Assembly (NCBI RefSeq): GCF_013031245.1
Contig: NZ_WPZL01000001.1
Span: 124,001-188,000 of the forward strand
Length of the DNA stretch: 64,000 bases
From: Ruegeria lacuscaerulensis
GTDB lineage: Bacteria > Pseudomonadota > Alphaproteobacteria > Rhodobacterales > Rhodobacteraceae
Direction of reading: 5' to 3'
Every line of letters starts with the position of its first letter. The first letter of the stretch is position 1. The notes beneath the pieces were generated by a model. That model was given only the letters and a program-made list of their open reading frames with translations, was not told the origin of the DNA and searched no databases. The translations under genes and the position numbers were made by a program. This document shows positions 1-9,327 of this stretch, in pieces.

Positions 1-1417
1 TGGCGGGGTCAAGAAACTTGTGAGGTTTCGCGGTCCGGATCAGTTTGTCCCCGCGGTAATTGCGCGCCGCCAGAATGGCCGCCATCTGGGCGTCCTTGGT
101 AAAGGGGTTATCGACCTGTGAATCTCGCGCCTCGATCTGAGCGCGCAGATGTGCCTCGTCGATCAGACCGCCACCCATCTGGTTCATGCCGCTGACAAGT
201 TCGGTCAGTGTATTGGCGACGATGAAATCCTCGCCATGTTCCTTAAATGCCTCGACCGGCGCTGTTGCCTTTGATCCGGTCAGGATGCGCTGGAACAGTA
301 CCTCTTTCCAGCCACCATCGGTCATGTCGGGGTTCTGTTCGGATCCTGAGAGGGCAAACTCTTTCTTGATTACCTTCTGGGTCAGGACAAACCAGCTGTA
401 TTCATAGCCGGTTTTCAGGATTTCGCCCAGGGTACCCAGCGTATCGAACCCGGGCATGCAGGGTGGTTTCAGCCGGTTACCGCGTGCGTCGAACCACATG
501 GAGCTGGGGCCGGGCAGGATGCGGATACCGTGCGAAGGCCAGATCGGGTTCCAGTTCCGCACGCCCTCGGTGTAATGCCACATCCGGTCGCTGTTGATCA
601 CGTGACCCCCGGCCTTTTCGCTGATGCCGATCATCCGCCCATCGACGTGAAACGGCACACCCGCCACCATATCCTTTGGCGGTTCTCCCAGCCGGTCGCG
701 GGGCCAGTTCTGACGCACCATCTCGAAATTGCCGCCGATCCCGCCCGAGGTGACGATGACCGAAGGCGCATAGGCTTCGAACTCGCCAACTTCATCACGA
801 TTGGTTTTGGCACCGTGAGGTGCGGCGTCATCGGCAAGAACCTCGCCCGAGACGCCCTTGGCCGTACCGTTCTGCATGATGATATGACTTACCTGGTGGC
901 GAAATTTCAGCTCGATCAGCCCCGCGCTGACATGTTCGCGTACGCGACGGATGAAGTGTTTCAGAACCCCCGGGCCTGTGCCCCAGGTGATGTGGAACCG
1001 GGGCACCGAATTGCCGTGACCATCCGCATATGACCCTCCGCGCTCGGCCCAGCCGACGACTGGAAACCAGCGCAGGCCCATTTCGTACAACCAGGGTCGC
1101 ATTTCTCCGGCGGCGAATTCCACGTATGCCTCAGCCCATTTGCGAGGCCAGGCGTCTTCGTCGCGGTCGAATTGCGCGCTGCCCATCCAGTCGCGCAACG
1201 CAAGTTCATGGCTGTCCTTGATGCCCATCCGGCGCTGTTCAGGAGTGTTCACCATGAACAGCCCGCCAAGGCTCCAGAACGCCTGTCCGCCCAGAAAATG
1301 TTCGGGTTCCTGATCGAGGACGATAACCTTCTTGCCGCGATCACCCAGTTCGGAAGCGGCCGCCAGACCAGCCAGCCCGGCCCCTACGACAATGGCATCA
1401 ACAGTGTTGGTGGTCAT
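1..1417 (-). CDS. FAD-binding dehydrogenase, 3' end beyond window
   Basis: Flavoprotein of the fumarate-reductase/ketosteroid-dehydrogenase-like FAD-binding family, predicted to oxidise or reduce an unidentified organic substrate in the cytoplasm. The reading frame runs from an ATG at 1417 to the window edge without a stop (at least 472 codons; the family is usually about 550), so the C-terminus is missing. The N-terminus carries the dinucleotide-binding pattern VVGAGLAGLAA near residues 10-20, and a GGIGG segment appears further in. A good ribosome site (AAAGGA) lies 6 bases before the ATG. It is the last visible gene of a minus-strand operon, 11 bases after a decayed transporter gene. The family is clear; the substrate is unknown. 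Confidence 0.85.
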   Translation of the reverse strand, partial: MTTNTVDAIVVGAGLAGLAAASELGDRGKKVIVLDQEPEHFLGGQAFWSLGGLFMVNTPEQRRMGIKDSHELALRDWMGSAQFDRDEDAWPRKWAEAYVEFAAGEMRPWLYEMGLRWFPVVGWAERGGSYADGHGNSVPRFHITWGTGPGVLKHFIRRVREHVSAGLIELKFRHQVSHIIMQNGTAKGVSGEVLADDAAPHGAKTNRDEVGEFEAYAPSVIVTSGGIGGNFEMVRQNWPRDRLGEPPKDMVAGVPFHVDGRMIGISEKAGGHVINSDRMWHYTEGVRNWNPIWPSHGIRILPGPSSMWFDARGNRLKPPCMPGFDTLGTLGEILKTGYEYSWFVLTQKVIKKEFALSGSEQNPDMTDGGWKEVLFQRILTGSKATAPVEAFKEHGEDFIVANTLTELVSGMNQMGGGLIDEAHLRAQIEARDSQVDNPFTKDAQMAAILAARNYRGDKLIRTAKPHKFLDPA

Positions 1418-1428
1418 GTCTTGTCCTT

Positions 1429-1826
1429 TCAGCGGCCGCGGAGCCAGGCGATAAACGGAAGGGCCACACCATACATCGTGATCCCAAAACGGCCGAGGGC
1501 TGAACCCCCTGCCTGTCCCTTTGGTCAGCGCCGCCAGAGTGTTGATCAGGATCTAGGCGAGGGCCAGACCGGCGATTGAAACTTCCGGGAGGAGCGCTGA
1601 GCAGCATGAAGCCAACCGCAATCTCGGACGGCAATGCGAACAACGTGACGAAAAAATAGGCCGCGATGGGCAGCAAGATGATGTGGCTCAGCACACCGAT
1701 GGCGAACGGGAAGTGCAGGCTGACGACGCGGCGGAAATCGGCGACCTCGGGCCCAACGCCCAGAGACAGCATGAAAACCGTCAGCGACAGCGGCAGGCCG
1801 ACATTTATGAGCAGATCCAAGAACAA
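1429..1826 (-). pseudogene. Decayed bile acid:sodium symporter (SBF/BASS) family gene
   Basis: The first ~80 codons, from a TTG at 1826 or more likely the TTG at 1820 that follows GGAGGAG by 6 bases, encode two to three hydrophobic segments and a GFMLLSAPPG stretch typical of the start of SBF/BASS transporters. The frame is then lost: the next piece (IAGLALA, then a TAG stop, then ILINTLAALTK) lies in a second frame. A third frame supplies a natural-looking end, ITMYGVALPFIAWLRGR and TGA at 1429-1431. The joined pieces give only ~130 codons against ~300 in the family, so an internal deletion plus two frameshifts and a stop are implied. Family assignment rests on the N-terminus. Confidence 0.7.
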
Positions 1827-1892
1827 CTCCTCCCAAAGCCGTTCCGATCAGCCTATGCGAGTGTCAAAGCCGCAGGCAACAACGCCGTTGGG

Positions 1893-2627
1893 TCACATGT
1901 AGCGTTGGGCGAAACGACGCAGGATTTCGCCGGGCTGGGTGACGTCTGCTGCGTGGCATATATCGATCAGGCGCTGTGCGTCATCGGGTGGAAAATAGCC
2001 GAAGTCTTTGTATATATTGATGCGTTGTTCAAAGTCTTTTGCATCAGCTTCCGGGTGGAATTGCGTGGCGTAAACGTTCTGGCCCCAGCGGATCATCTGA
2101 AACGGGCAGGGGTCCGAGGCGAGCAGGTGAACACATCCGTCGGGAAGGGACTGTACGGCCTCTTTATGACCGACGAACGCGTCAAAGGTGTTTTCCAATC
2201 CGGCAGTCAGCGGGTCACGCGCACCGTCTTCGGTCAGGTGACAGGTCGAGGGTCCGACGGGTTCTCCGTACTGTTTCTTGCTGACGTCACCACCCAGATG
2301 CGCGGCCAGAATGCCAAGCCCATAGCAGCATCCCATAAAGGGATGATCCTGCGCGGTGATCTGGGGCATCAGGCCCATGATTGTTTTTTCAATTCGCGCA
2401 TCCATCGCGGATTTCGTGGCCGGATCGTCGCTGACGCAGCCGGGGCCGCCGCCGACGATCACTCCGGCATAATCCGTCACGTCCAGCCCGTCTGGCAGGT
2501 CTTCGCAGTCCAGTCGGATTCGATGGGCCTGTTCTGGGGACAAGCCGGTCTTGTTTAGGATGGAGGCGTACTCAGCGTCCGAGGCTTCGGTTTCCGGGCG
2601 CAGCTGCAGGATCAGAAATCGTTTCAT
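1893..2627 (-). CDS. Class I glutamine amidotransferase-like protein
   Basis: A 244-residue stand-alone GATase1 domain of the type found at the start of GMP synthase. It would release ammonia from glutamine, or hydrolyse a gamma-glutamyl compound. The nucleophile is Cys101 in CCYGLG, and the His/Glu pair is H191-P-E193 in QFHPE, so the triad looks intact. The start at 2627 has AAGGG 8 bases upstream. It lies 16 bases after the SLC13 permease on the same strand, which suggests co-transcription. There is no synthetase domain, so a catabolic or transfer role is possible; the substrate is unknown. Confidence 0.85.
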   Translation of the reverse strand: MKRFLILQLRPETEASDAEYASILNKTGLSPEQAHRIRLDCEDLPDGLDVTDYAGVIVGGGPGCVSDDPATKSAMDARIEKTIMGLMPQITAQDHPFMGCCYGLGILAAHLGGDVSKKQYGEPVGPSTCHLTEDGARDPLTAGLENTFDAFVGHKEAVQSLPDGCVHLLASDPCPFQMIRWGQNVYATQFHPEADAKDFEQRINIYKDFGYFPPDDAQRLIDICHAADVTQPGEILRRFAQRYM

Positions 2628-2643
2628 AGGATGCCCTTACCCG

Positions 2644-4416
2644 TCAAAGCGGCCAGAAGACAAGGATGGCGGGAATGGAAACCGCAATAATCAGGATTTC
2701 CAGCGGCAGTCCCATGCGCCAGTAGTCGCCAAAGCGATAGCCGCCGGGGCCCAGCACCAGCGTGTTGTTCTTATGCCCGATTGGAGTGAGGAACGCGGCC
2801 GAGGCCGCAACAGCCACCGTCATCAGGAAAGGATCGGGCGAAACCTCGAGCGTACGGGCCATCTGGATGCCGACAGGGGCCGCGACGATGGCCGTGGCGG
2901 TGTTGTTCAGCACATCCGAAAGAGTCATCGTGACCACCATCAGAACCGTCAGGATGGCCCAGGCGGGCAAGCCATCAGTCAGTTGCACCAGTGCGTTAGC
3001 GATCAGCTCAGTGCCGCCGGATGTTTCCAAAGCGCTGCCCAGCGGGATCATGGAACCCAGCAGCACCACCACCGGCCATTCGATATGATTGTAGATATCG
3101 GCGATCGGCATGATCTTGGTAAGGACATAGGCGACCACGACCAGCCCCAAGGCGATGGGCAGGTAGATCAGCCCGACGCTCGCCGCCAGCACGGCGGCAG
3201 CGAACAGGCCGATTGCCAGCCACGCCTTTTCACTGGCGGTGACGTTCAACCCACGCTCCGCCAGTGGCAGGCAGCCCAGCCAATCGGTCACATCAGAACT
3301 TCGGTCCCGCGGACAAAGCAGCAGCAGAATGTCCCCTGCCTCCACCGGCGTCTTGCGTACCTGTTCGGTGATGCGGCGGCCCTGGCGCGAGATACCCATC
3401 AGCACGGTGCTCTGCCGCCATGCCAGACCCAATCCCTGCGCCGTGCGTCCGGCGATACGCGCGCTTTGAGGGACGACAACCTCGATCACTTCAAGGCCGT
3501 CCCCCTCGGCCGTCAGAAGTTCCTGCCGTCGCGTGTCCGAGAAATCGAGACTCAGCGCGGCCCGGAACTCATCCAGAGCCTCAGGGCGGGCTTCCAGTAC
3601 CAAGGCATCGCCCTCGTGCAGAGTGGCATGTGCCGAACGACCATAACGCCTTTTGCCGTCGCGGATCAGGCCGATGATTGCGACGTCGGATTTCTCGGCA
3701 GCTTCGTACAGTTCGCTGACCCTCTTGCCGATATGTGCTGATCCCGGGGGGATCGTCAGCTCGGCGATATACTCGGCCAGAGCCTCGGATGTTTCGGTCT
3801 GCGGGCCCCGATTTGGGATCAGCCGCCACCCTACCAGTGCCACAAAGGCCAGTCCGGCGATGGCGGCCAGACCGCCGACCGGGGCGAAATCGAACATACG
3901 AAAGGGCTTGCCGAGAGTTTCCTGCCGGATTGAGGCGATGATGATGTTGGGTGGGGTGCCGATCAGCGTCGCCATGCCGCCCAGGATAGTGGCAAAGCTC
4001 AGCGGCATAAGGGTCAGCCCGACGGATCGCCCGGCTTTTCGCGCGGTCTGGATGTCGACCGGCATCAGCAGCGCCAAGGCGGCCACGTTGTTCATGAAGG
4101 CCGAAAGAACGGCCCCTATGCCGCCCATCAGCGCAATATGCGCGCCCAGGCCCCGTGACGCATCGACCAGAGTACGCGTGATCAGGAACACCGCCCCCGA
4201 CCGTACCAAACCGGCCGAGACGACAAGGACCAGTGCCACAATGATCGTTGCAGGATGGCCAAAACCGGCAAAGGCGTCATCAACGGGTACAACCCCCAGC
4301 ACGACCCCAATCAGTAGTGCGGTGAAGGCCACAAGATCGTATCGAAATCGCCCCCAAAGAAGCATTCCGAACACTGTGGCGAAAAGGGCAAAAAGAATAA
4401 TCTGATCGGTCGTCAT
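2644..4416 (-). CDS. SLC13 family permease with TrkA-C domains
   Basis: A 590-residue membrane transporter of the SLC13/DASS type, predicted to import carboxylates or inorganic anions such as sulfate. Hydrophobic helices fill residues ~1-200 and ~400-590; the N-terminal half has the MNNVAALALLMP and GTPPN signatures, and the C-terminal half the matching LNNTATAIVAAP segment. Between the halves (about 215-375) lie two soluble RCK/TrkA-C-like regulatory domains. It is the first gene of the minus-strand operon, 110 bases from the divergent yebC. The transported ion cannot be named from sequence. Confidence 0.88.
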   Translation of the reverse strand: MTTDQIILFALFATVFGMLLWGRFRYDLVAFTALLIGVVLGVVPVDDAFAGFGHPATIIVALVLVVSAGLVRSGAVFLITRTLVDASRGLGAHIALMGGIGAVLSAFMNNVAALALLMPVDIQTARKAGRSVGLTLMPLSFATILGGMATLIGTPPNIIIASIRQETLGKPFRMFDFAPVGGLAAIAGLAFVALVGWRLIPNRGPQTETSEALAEYIAELTIPPGSAHIGKRVSELYEAAEKSDVAIIGLIRDGKRRYGRSAHATLHEGDALVLEARPEALDEFRAALSLDFSDTRRQELLTAEGDGLEVIEVVVPQSARIAGRTAQGLGLAWRQSTVLMGISRQGRRITEQVRKTPVEAGDILLLLCPRDRSSDVTDWLGCLPLAERGLNVTASEKAWLAIGLFAAAVLAASVGLIYLPIALGLVVVAYVLTKIMPIADIYNHIEWPVVVLLGSMIPLGSALETSGGTELIANALVQLTDGLPAWAILTVLMVVTMTLSDVLNNTATAIVAAPVGIQMARTLEVSPDPFLMTVAVAASAAFLTPIGHKNNTLVLGPGGYRFGDYWRMGLPLEILIIAVSIPAILVFWPL

Positions 4417-4526
4417 GCCGCCACCATACCCACAAGGGGGGCTTGGACAAGCCGCTCTCTTGATCCCATGCCCCGCAAACGTCTATATGAGCGCCGAATA
4501 CGCAATCACTATCACGAGGACGCAAC

Positions 4527-5267
4527 ATGGCAGGCCATTCCAAATGGGCCAACATCCAGCACCGCAAGGGGCGTCAGGACGCCGCGCGGTCCAAGCTGTT
4601 TTCCAAGCTGTCGAAAGAAATCACCGTCGCCGCCAAAATGGGCGACCCCGATCCCGACAAGAACCCGCGCCTGCGTCTGGCTGTAAAAGAAGCCAAGTCG
4701 AATTCTGTCCCCAAGGACGTGATCGACCGCGCAATCAAGAAGTCGCAGGCAGGCGAAGGCGACGATTACGAAGAAATCCGGTATGAGGGCTATGGCCCGA
4801 ACGGTGTGGCCGTGATCGTTGAAACGATGACCGACAACCGTAACCGGACTGCATCGACCGTGCGCTCGACCTTTTCCAAGAACGGCGGCAATCTGGGCGA
4901 GACCGGCTCGGTCGGGTTTATGTTCGAACGCAAGGGCGAAGTGGTCTACCCGGCAACGGTCGGTGACGCTGACACTGTGTTCGAAGCGGCGATTGAGGCC
5001 GGTGCCGAAGACGTCGAAAGCTCGGACGAGGGCCACATCATCTGGTGCGCCGACACAGATCTCAATGAAGTGTCGAACGCGCTGGAATCCGCGCTGGGCG
5101 AGACAGAGTCAACCAAGTTGATCTGGAAGCCGACCACCACGACGGAACTGGGTCTGGAAGACATGCAGCGGCTGATGAAACTGGTAGACGCGCTGGAAGA
5201 TGACGATGACGTCCAGCGCGTTACGACCAATTTTGAAGCTACGGACGAGGTCATGGCGCAGCTCTGA
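4527..5267 (+). CDS. yebC: YebC/PmpR family protein
   Basis: A 246-residue member of the TACO1/YebC family, with the hallmark start [15 protein letters not shown] and the usual full length. Members bind DNA as regulators (PmpR) or assist translation of difficult motifs; which applies here cannot be told. The ATG follows an AGGACGCAAC stretch. The gene is monocistronic, with a rho-independent terminator 23 bases after its stop. In many alphaproteobacteria yebC lies near ruvCAB, which is not seen here. Confidence 0.97.
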   Translation: MAGHSKWANIQHRKGRQDAARSKLFSKLSKEITVAAKMGDPDPDKNPRLRLAVKEAKSNSVPKDVIDRAIKKSQAGEGDDYEEIRYEGYGPNGVAVIVETMTDNRNRTASTVRSTFSKNGGNLGETGSVGFMFERKGEVVYPATVGDADTVFEAAIEAGAEDVESSDEGHIIWCADTDLNEVSNALESALGETESTKLIWKPTTTTELGLEDMQRLMKLVDALEDDDDVQRVTTNFEATDEVMAQL

Positions 5268-5290
5268 TCTGTATCGTAAAGCAATCGTTG

Positions 5291-5316
5291 AAAACCCGGC
5301 CTCTGGCCGGGTTTTT
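5291..5316 (+). terminator. Rho-independent terminator of yebC
   Basis: Perfect GC-rich hairpin: AACCCGGCC, loop TCT, GGCCGGGTT, followed by a T run. It sits directly after the yebC stop and before the MFS gene. Confidence 0.9.
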
Positions 5317-5430
5317 AGTTTCGCGGTCTCAGAGTTCTTGGCCGGTCGCGAAGAACGCTATAGGCTTGAATCTGAACGCAAACGATCCCGGACGGTTTCG
5401 CGCACCAGTCAACGCAGGGCCGGAAAACAG

Positions 5431-6705
5431 ATGACGGACATTTCGACGACCCCACCAAAAAGGAACTTTCCGGTTCTGACTGGGCAGAGCATCCTGTCTC
5501 AGGTTGCGTGGACGCTTGGCAGCCCGTCCGTTGTTCTGCCATTTCTGGCCGTGTCGCTTGAACTGCCGATGTTCATTGCCGGTGCTCTGGTGTCTGTTCG
5601 AATGGTCGGCAGCATGATCTCGGACGTGTTTCTAGCGCAGCCGATAGCGGCACGCGAGAGCAAAAAACGCGGGATTGCGATATCCGAAGTTGCAATCGGG
5701 GCATGCCTTATCATGGCGGTTGTGGTGGCAGCGACCGGCATTGTTCCCGCGATCGCCCTGGCCTTTGTCGCGGCGTTTTTTCTGATTGGTCTGATCGAAG
5801 AGATACAGTCGCTGATGATGACTGACCTATTAGGCGAACATGTGCAATCCAAGTCGCGGATGATCATGAACTATCTTCAGCTTGGCGTTGGCGGGCTGGG
5901 GGCCATCGGACTGGTGCTGTTGGTGCATGAGGTCACCAAAGAGAACCCACCTTTTTCCCGTCATTCCGCAGTCATTGCTGTTTCAGTGACGTTCTTTGTC
6001 TTGTCCGGCCTGTCTATTCTGGCGATGTCAGAAGCCGTTCATCGGCCCGAAAATAAGGACGGGGCGCAACCAGTGCGGAAGCGCAAGTTGATCGAGAATT
6101 TCACGGACATTGTCGCCATGTTCGATCAGGCATGGTTCCGCCGTTACATGGTCATGCGTATGCCATTGGTCGTGGTGTCCCTGTCGGTGCCATTCTTTGC
6201 ATTGATCGCGGCCGAGGCGCATCACACCTCGGCCAAAGGGCTGACGGCCATGATCGTTTCGTCCGCATCGGGGTATCTGGTTTCGGCCCCATTGTGGCAG
6301 TTGGTGAATATGAAATCTCACCGCGCGGTCATGGTTACCGGCAACCTGATGGTTGCTCTGACCGGAGCGGTGTTGTTGACGGTGCACTTTCTGGGGATTG
6401 ACCACGCGGTGCATCTGCACGCCATCGCTCTGTTCATCGTAACGGTGGCCGTGACAGGTATCAGCAGCGCCCGAAGGTTGTATTTTTGGGATGTCGCACC
6501 CAAGGATCAACGCGTCAAAGGGGCGGCCGCGATCAAAAGCATATGCCGGATTTCTGCCGTCTTGATATCGGCGGCTTTGGCCGGTGTCGCGCATATGCAC
6601 GAGGTCGCATGGGCGGTCGCGTTCATTGTCCTTGTCAGCCTGTTCGCGGCCATCGCCTGTTATCGCATTGTCGTTCCCAATACAAAAGAACCGGTGCCGT
6701 CCTGA
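5431..6705 (+). CDS. MFS transporter-like membrane protein
   Basis: A 424-residue protein with about twelve hydrophobic segments and the general look of a major facilitator. The frame is open further upstream to 5200 but overlaps yebC and the terminator there, so the ATG at 5431 is chosen. The loop after the second helix (residues ~75-85, charged RESKKRG) resembles the MFS cytoplasmic loop. It ends 9 bases before the convergent LysR gene. No specific substrate motif was recognised; it may be an exporter. Confidence 0.75.
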   Translation: MTDISTTPPKRNFPVLTGQSILSQVAWTLGSPSVVLPFLAVSLELPMFIAGALVSVRMVGSMISDVFLAQPIAARESKKRGIAISEVAIGACLIMAVVVAATGIVPAIALAFVAAFFLIGLIEEIQSLMMTDLLGEHVQSKSRMIMNYLQLGVGGLGAIGLVLLVHEVTKENPPFSRHSAVIAVSVTFFVLSGLSILAMSEAVHRPENKDGAQPVRKRKLIENFTDIVAMFDQAWFRRYMVMRMPLVVVSLSVPFFALIAAEAHHTSAKGLTAMIVSSASGYLVSAPLWQLVNMKSHRAVMVTGNLMVALTGAVLLTVHFLGIDHAVHLHAIALFIVTVAVTGISSARRLYFWDVAPKDQRVKGAAAIKSICRISAVLISAALAGVAHMHEVAWAVAFIVLVSLFAAIACYRIVVPNTKEPVPS

Positions 6706-6714
6706 ACAGGAGCA

Positions 6715-7605
6715 TTACGAATTCGCAGGCAGAAGCGCGTCGACCGCTGCCCGCCTGACCGCACTGGTCAGTGGAGCAAGCGCCGAGCCCAGCACACGGC
6801 CAATCTGCCAGGTCAACGGCACGTCAAGCGGTGCGTCGGGCAGAACGGGGCACAACCTCCCGTCTTCCAGCGCATGTTGCGCAATTCCAATGGGATTCAT
6901 CCCCCAACCCAGGCCGGCAATGGCAGCCTCCACAAAGCCGTGTGAAGTCGGCAGGAAGTGTGACGGTGGCGATATCCGGCGGCCTGTCTGTGCAGCAATC
7001 CACGATTTCTGAAGGCCGTCTTTGCGGTTGAAAGTCAAACAGGGTGCGCGGGTCAGTGTGCATTCGTTCACGCCATCGGAGAACCAGCGGCGCATGAAAT
7101 CTGGGCTGGCGGTGGCAATGTATCTCAGGTCGCCCAACGTAACAGCGTCACAGCCCGAAACGGGCTGTCCACCAACGGTTATTGCGGCGCTGACCTCTCC
7201 GCGTCGCAGCCATTCCGCGGAATGGTCCTGATCATCGACAACCAGGTCGAACAACAACCCTTCCACCTGTGCCATTGCGTTAATGAACCACGTCGCCAGC
7301 ACGTCGGCCGGAACCGCAATCCGGACTCGCGCCGGGCCTGTCGCCCGATCCAAAGTCAGCTCGCGGGCCAGTTTGGTCTCGAGCAGCCCGATATCCTCGG
7401 CGTGCCGTGCGATACGCAATCCTGCAGGAGTACCGGTGCAGGGCGTGCTCCGGTTGATCAAGGTCGCGCCCACGCGATCCTCCAGTGCCTTGATCCGCTG
7501 CGATATGGCCGACGGCGTCACCGCCAATTCCGCCGCTGCGGCCTCAAAGCTGCCATGGCGCAAAATCGATGACAGGGCGGACAAGTGGATGGGATCCAGC
7601 AGCAT
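6715..7605 (-). CDS. argP: LysR family regulator, ArgP type
   Basis: A 296-residue LysR-type regulator. The helix-turn-helix covers residues ~5-60 (SFEAAAAELAVTPSAISQRI), and the rest is the effector domain. ArgP/LysG members sense lysine or arginine and activate a divergent LysE/ArgO exporter, which is exactly the neighbour here, 86 bases away on the other strand. That pairing is the main reason for calling it ArgP; the sequence alone shows only LysR. It is predicted to bind the 7606-7691 intergenic region. Confidence 0.85.
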   Translation of the reverse strand: MLLDPIHLSALSSILRHGSFEAAAAELAVTPSAISQRIKALEDRVGATLINRSTPCTGTPAGLRIARHAEDIGLLETKLARELTLDRATGPARVRIAVPADVLATWFINAMAQVEGLLFDLVVDDQDHSAEWLRRGEVSAAITVGGQPVSGCDAVTLGDLRYIATASPDFMRRWFSDGVNECTLTRAPCLTFNRKDGLQKSWIAAQTGRRISPPSHFLPTSHGFVEAAIAGLGWGMNPIGIAQHALEDGRLCPVLPDAPLDVPLTWQIGRVLGSALAPLTSAVRRAAVDALLPANS

Positions 7606-7691
7606 TAGTCAAACTTAATCAAGATCAACATCTTTAAATTGATAGGACGCCACTTAGCCCGTAGTCAACATCACTGAACACAGGAGGTTTC

Positions 7692-8291
7692 ATGCCCACG
7701 TCCCTGATTGCCGGCTTCGCTCTGGGTTTTAGCCTTATCCTTGCTATTGGCGCACAGAACGCCTTTGTGCTGCGTCAGGGATTGCGGCGTGAACACGTGT
7801 TTCCACTGTGCCTGACCTGCGCGGTTTCGGATGCCGTCCTGATCGCGGCGGGTGTAGCGGGGTTTGGAACTCTGGCGCAGGTCTTGCCCTGGTTCGAAAC
7901 AATCATGCGATATGGCGGTGCGATCTTCCTGACGTGGTATGGGCTGCGCAGTCTGCAATCGGCGTGGCGCGGAGGGGCCGCGATGGATGTGGCCAAGGGG
8001 CAGAGCGCCAGTCTGCGCTCGGTTCTGCTGACGGTGCTGGCCTTTACCTGGCTCAACCCGCATGTCTATCTGGATACGGTCGTTTTGATCGGATCGATCT
8101 CAGCACAGTATGACGATCGGCTGGCATTTGCCGTGGGGGCCATGCTGTCCAGTTTCGTATTCTTCTTTTCTTTGGGCTACGGGGCAGGGGTGCTGTCACC
8201 GGTTTTCGCACGATCTCGGGCATGGCAGGTGCTGGACGTGCTGATCGGCGTGGTCATGCTGACCATCGCTCTCAAACTTGTGGCGATGTGA
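7692..8291 (+). CDS. LysE/ArgO family amino acid exporter
   Basis: A 199-residue inner-membrane exporter of basic amino acids, with about six hydrophobic helices and the family signature GAQNAFVLRQG near residues 19-30. It would relieve build-up of lysine, arginine or toxic analogues. AGGAGG stands 5 bases before the ATG. It lies divergent from the argP-type gene, which probably activates it. Length and motif match the family well. Confidence 0.93.
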   Translation: MPTSLIAGFALGFSLILAIGAQNAFVLRQGLRREHVFPLCLTCAVSDAVLIAAGVAGFGTLAQVLPWFETIMRYGGAIFLTWYGLRSLQSAWRGGAAMDVAKGQSASLRSVLLTVLAFTWLNPHVYLDTVVLIGSISAQYDDRLAFAVGAMLSSFVFFFSLGYGAGVLSPVFARSRAWQVLDVLIGVVMLTIALKLVAM

Positions 8292-8331
8292 CGGGTTGCC
8301 CCCACGGGGGTTTCGGTGTTCAACCGTTAAC

Positions 8332-9240
8332 ATGACAACTCTCACGGCCCCATACCGCCCATTAGTGGGCATGTTCTGGATGTTTTCTGCTGGGTTGTCC
8401 TTTGTGGTCATGACTGCGCTGGTCAAGTCTTTGGGTTCCACGATGGACCCGATTCAGGCGGCGTTCCTGCGGTTCGTTTTTGGATTGGTCTTTTTGTTGC
8501 CCGCGTTGCGTCTGGTTTTAACAACACATCTGACGCGCAGACAGCTGACTTTGTTTGGGGTGCGCGGGATCGTCCATGCCGTGGCAGTGATGCTGTGGTT
8601 TTTCTCGATGACGCAAATCCCCCTGGCCGAGGTCACGGCGATGAACTACATGACCCCGGTTTATGTGACATTGGGTGCGGCACTGTTTCTGGGTGAGAAG
8701 CTGGCCATTCGCCGGATAGCAGCGATCATTGCCGCGTTGATTGGTGTTCTCATCATCCTGCGCCCCGGGTTCCGGGAGATTTCGCCGGGGCACCTCACCA
8801 TGCTGGGCACAGCTCTGGCGCTTGGCGGTTCATACCTGATTGCGAAGGTGCTTGTCCGCGATTTACCGCCCTCGGTCGTTGTGGCCCATATGTCGATCTG
8901 GGTGACCATCGCCCTGATTCCCTTTGCCGTCGCCGTTTGGTCTCCACCCAGTATGCGCGATTTGGGAGTGCTGTTTCTGGTCGCCAGCTTTGCCACCGCA
9001 GGACACTATTTCATGACGATAGCCTTGAAAGCCGCGCCTGTCGCGGTCACCCAGCCCGTGACGTTCCTGCAGCTGATCTGGGCGACCTTGTTGGGAGCGC
9101 TGGTTTTTAACGAAAGCGTCGATGTCTGGGTTGTTGCGGGTGGTACGCTGATCCTGTCCGCCGTCAGCTTCATCGCCTGGCGTGAGGCGGTTCTGAACCG
9201 AAGCAACTTGACGACCCCCAGTATTGCACCCAAACTTTAA
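8332..9240 (+). CDS. DMT superfamily permease (EamA type)
   Basis: A 302-residue drug/metabolite transporter with ten predicted helices in two EamA repeats (about 12-140 and 155-290). The frame is open from 8278, overlapping lysE; the ATG at 8332 gives the normal length and is preferred, although its ribosome site is weak. It follows lysE by 40 bases and may be co-transcribed with it. The substrate is unknown; family members export amino acids, purines or other metabolites. Confidence 0.85.
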   Translation: MTTLTAPYRPLVGMFWMFSAGLSFVVMTALVKSLGSTMDPIQAAFLRFVFGLVFLLPALRLVLTTHLTRRQLTLFGVRGIVHAVAVMLWFFSMTQIPLAEVTAMNYMTPVYVTLGAALFLGEKLAIRRIAAIIAALIGVLIILRPGFREISPGHLTMLGTALALGGSYLIAKVLVRDLPPSVVVAHMSIWVTIALIPFAVAVWSPPSMRDLGVLFLVASFATAGHYFMTIALKAAPVAVTQPVTFLQLIWATLLGALVFNESVDVWVVAGGTLILSAVSFIAWREAVLNRSNLTTPSIAPKL

Positions 9241-9268
9241 CCGTTCAGGGCGGCTCAAACTGTTATTA

Positions 9269-9282
9269 ATTGACGAGTCAAT
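9269..9282. promoter_or_regulatory. Inverted repeat upstream of betI, probable BetI operator
   Basis: Perfect palindrome ATTGAC-GA-GTCAAT, 46 bases before the betI start. TetR-family regulators usually repress their own operon from such sites, and the left arm (TTGACG) could itself serve as the -35 element with TAGCGT 17 bases on as -10. The same 12-base core, ATTGACTCGTCA on the opposite strand, recurs upstream of the betaine-type ABC importer at 41631-41642. Assignment to BetI is inferred. Confidence 0.7.
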
Positions 9283-9327
9283 AAAAACCTCGTAGCGTTT
9301 TCCCACCAACGCTGTGAGGGGGGAACG

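Noticed and set aside
5200..5430. Longer N-terminus for the MFS protein
   Set aside because: It would overlap yebC and its terminator; the ATG at 5431 is the plausible start.
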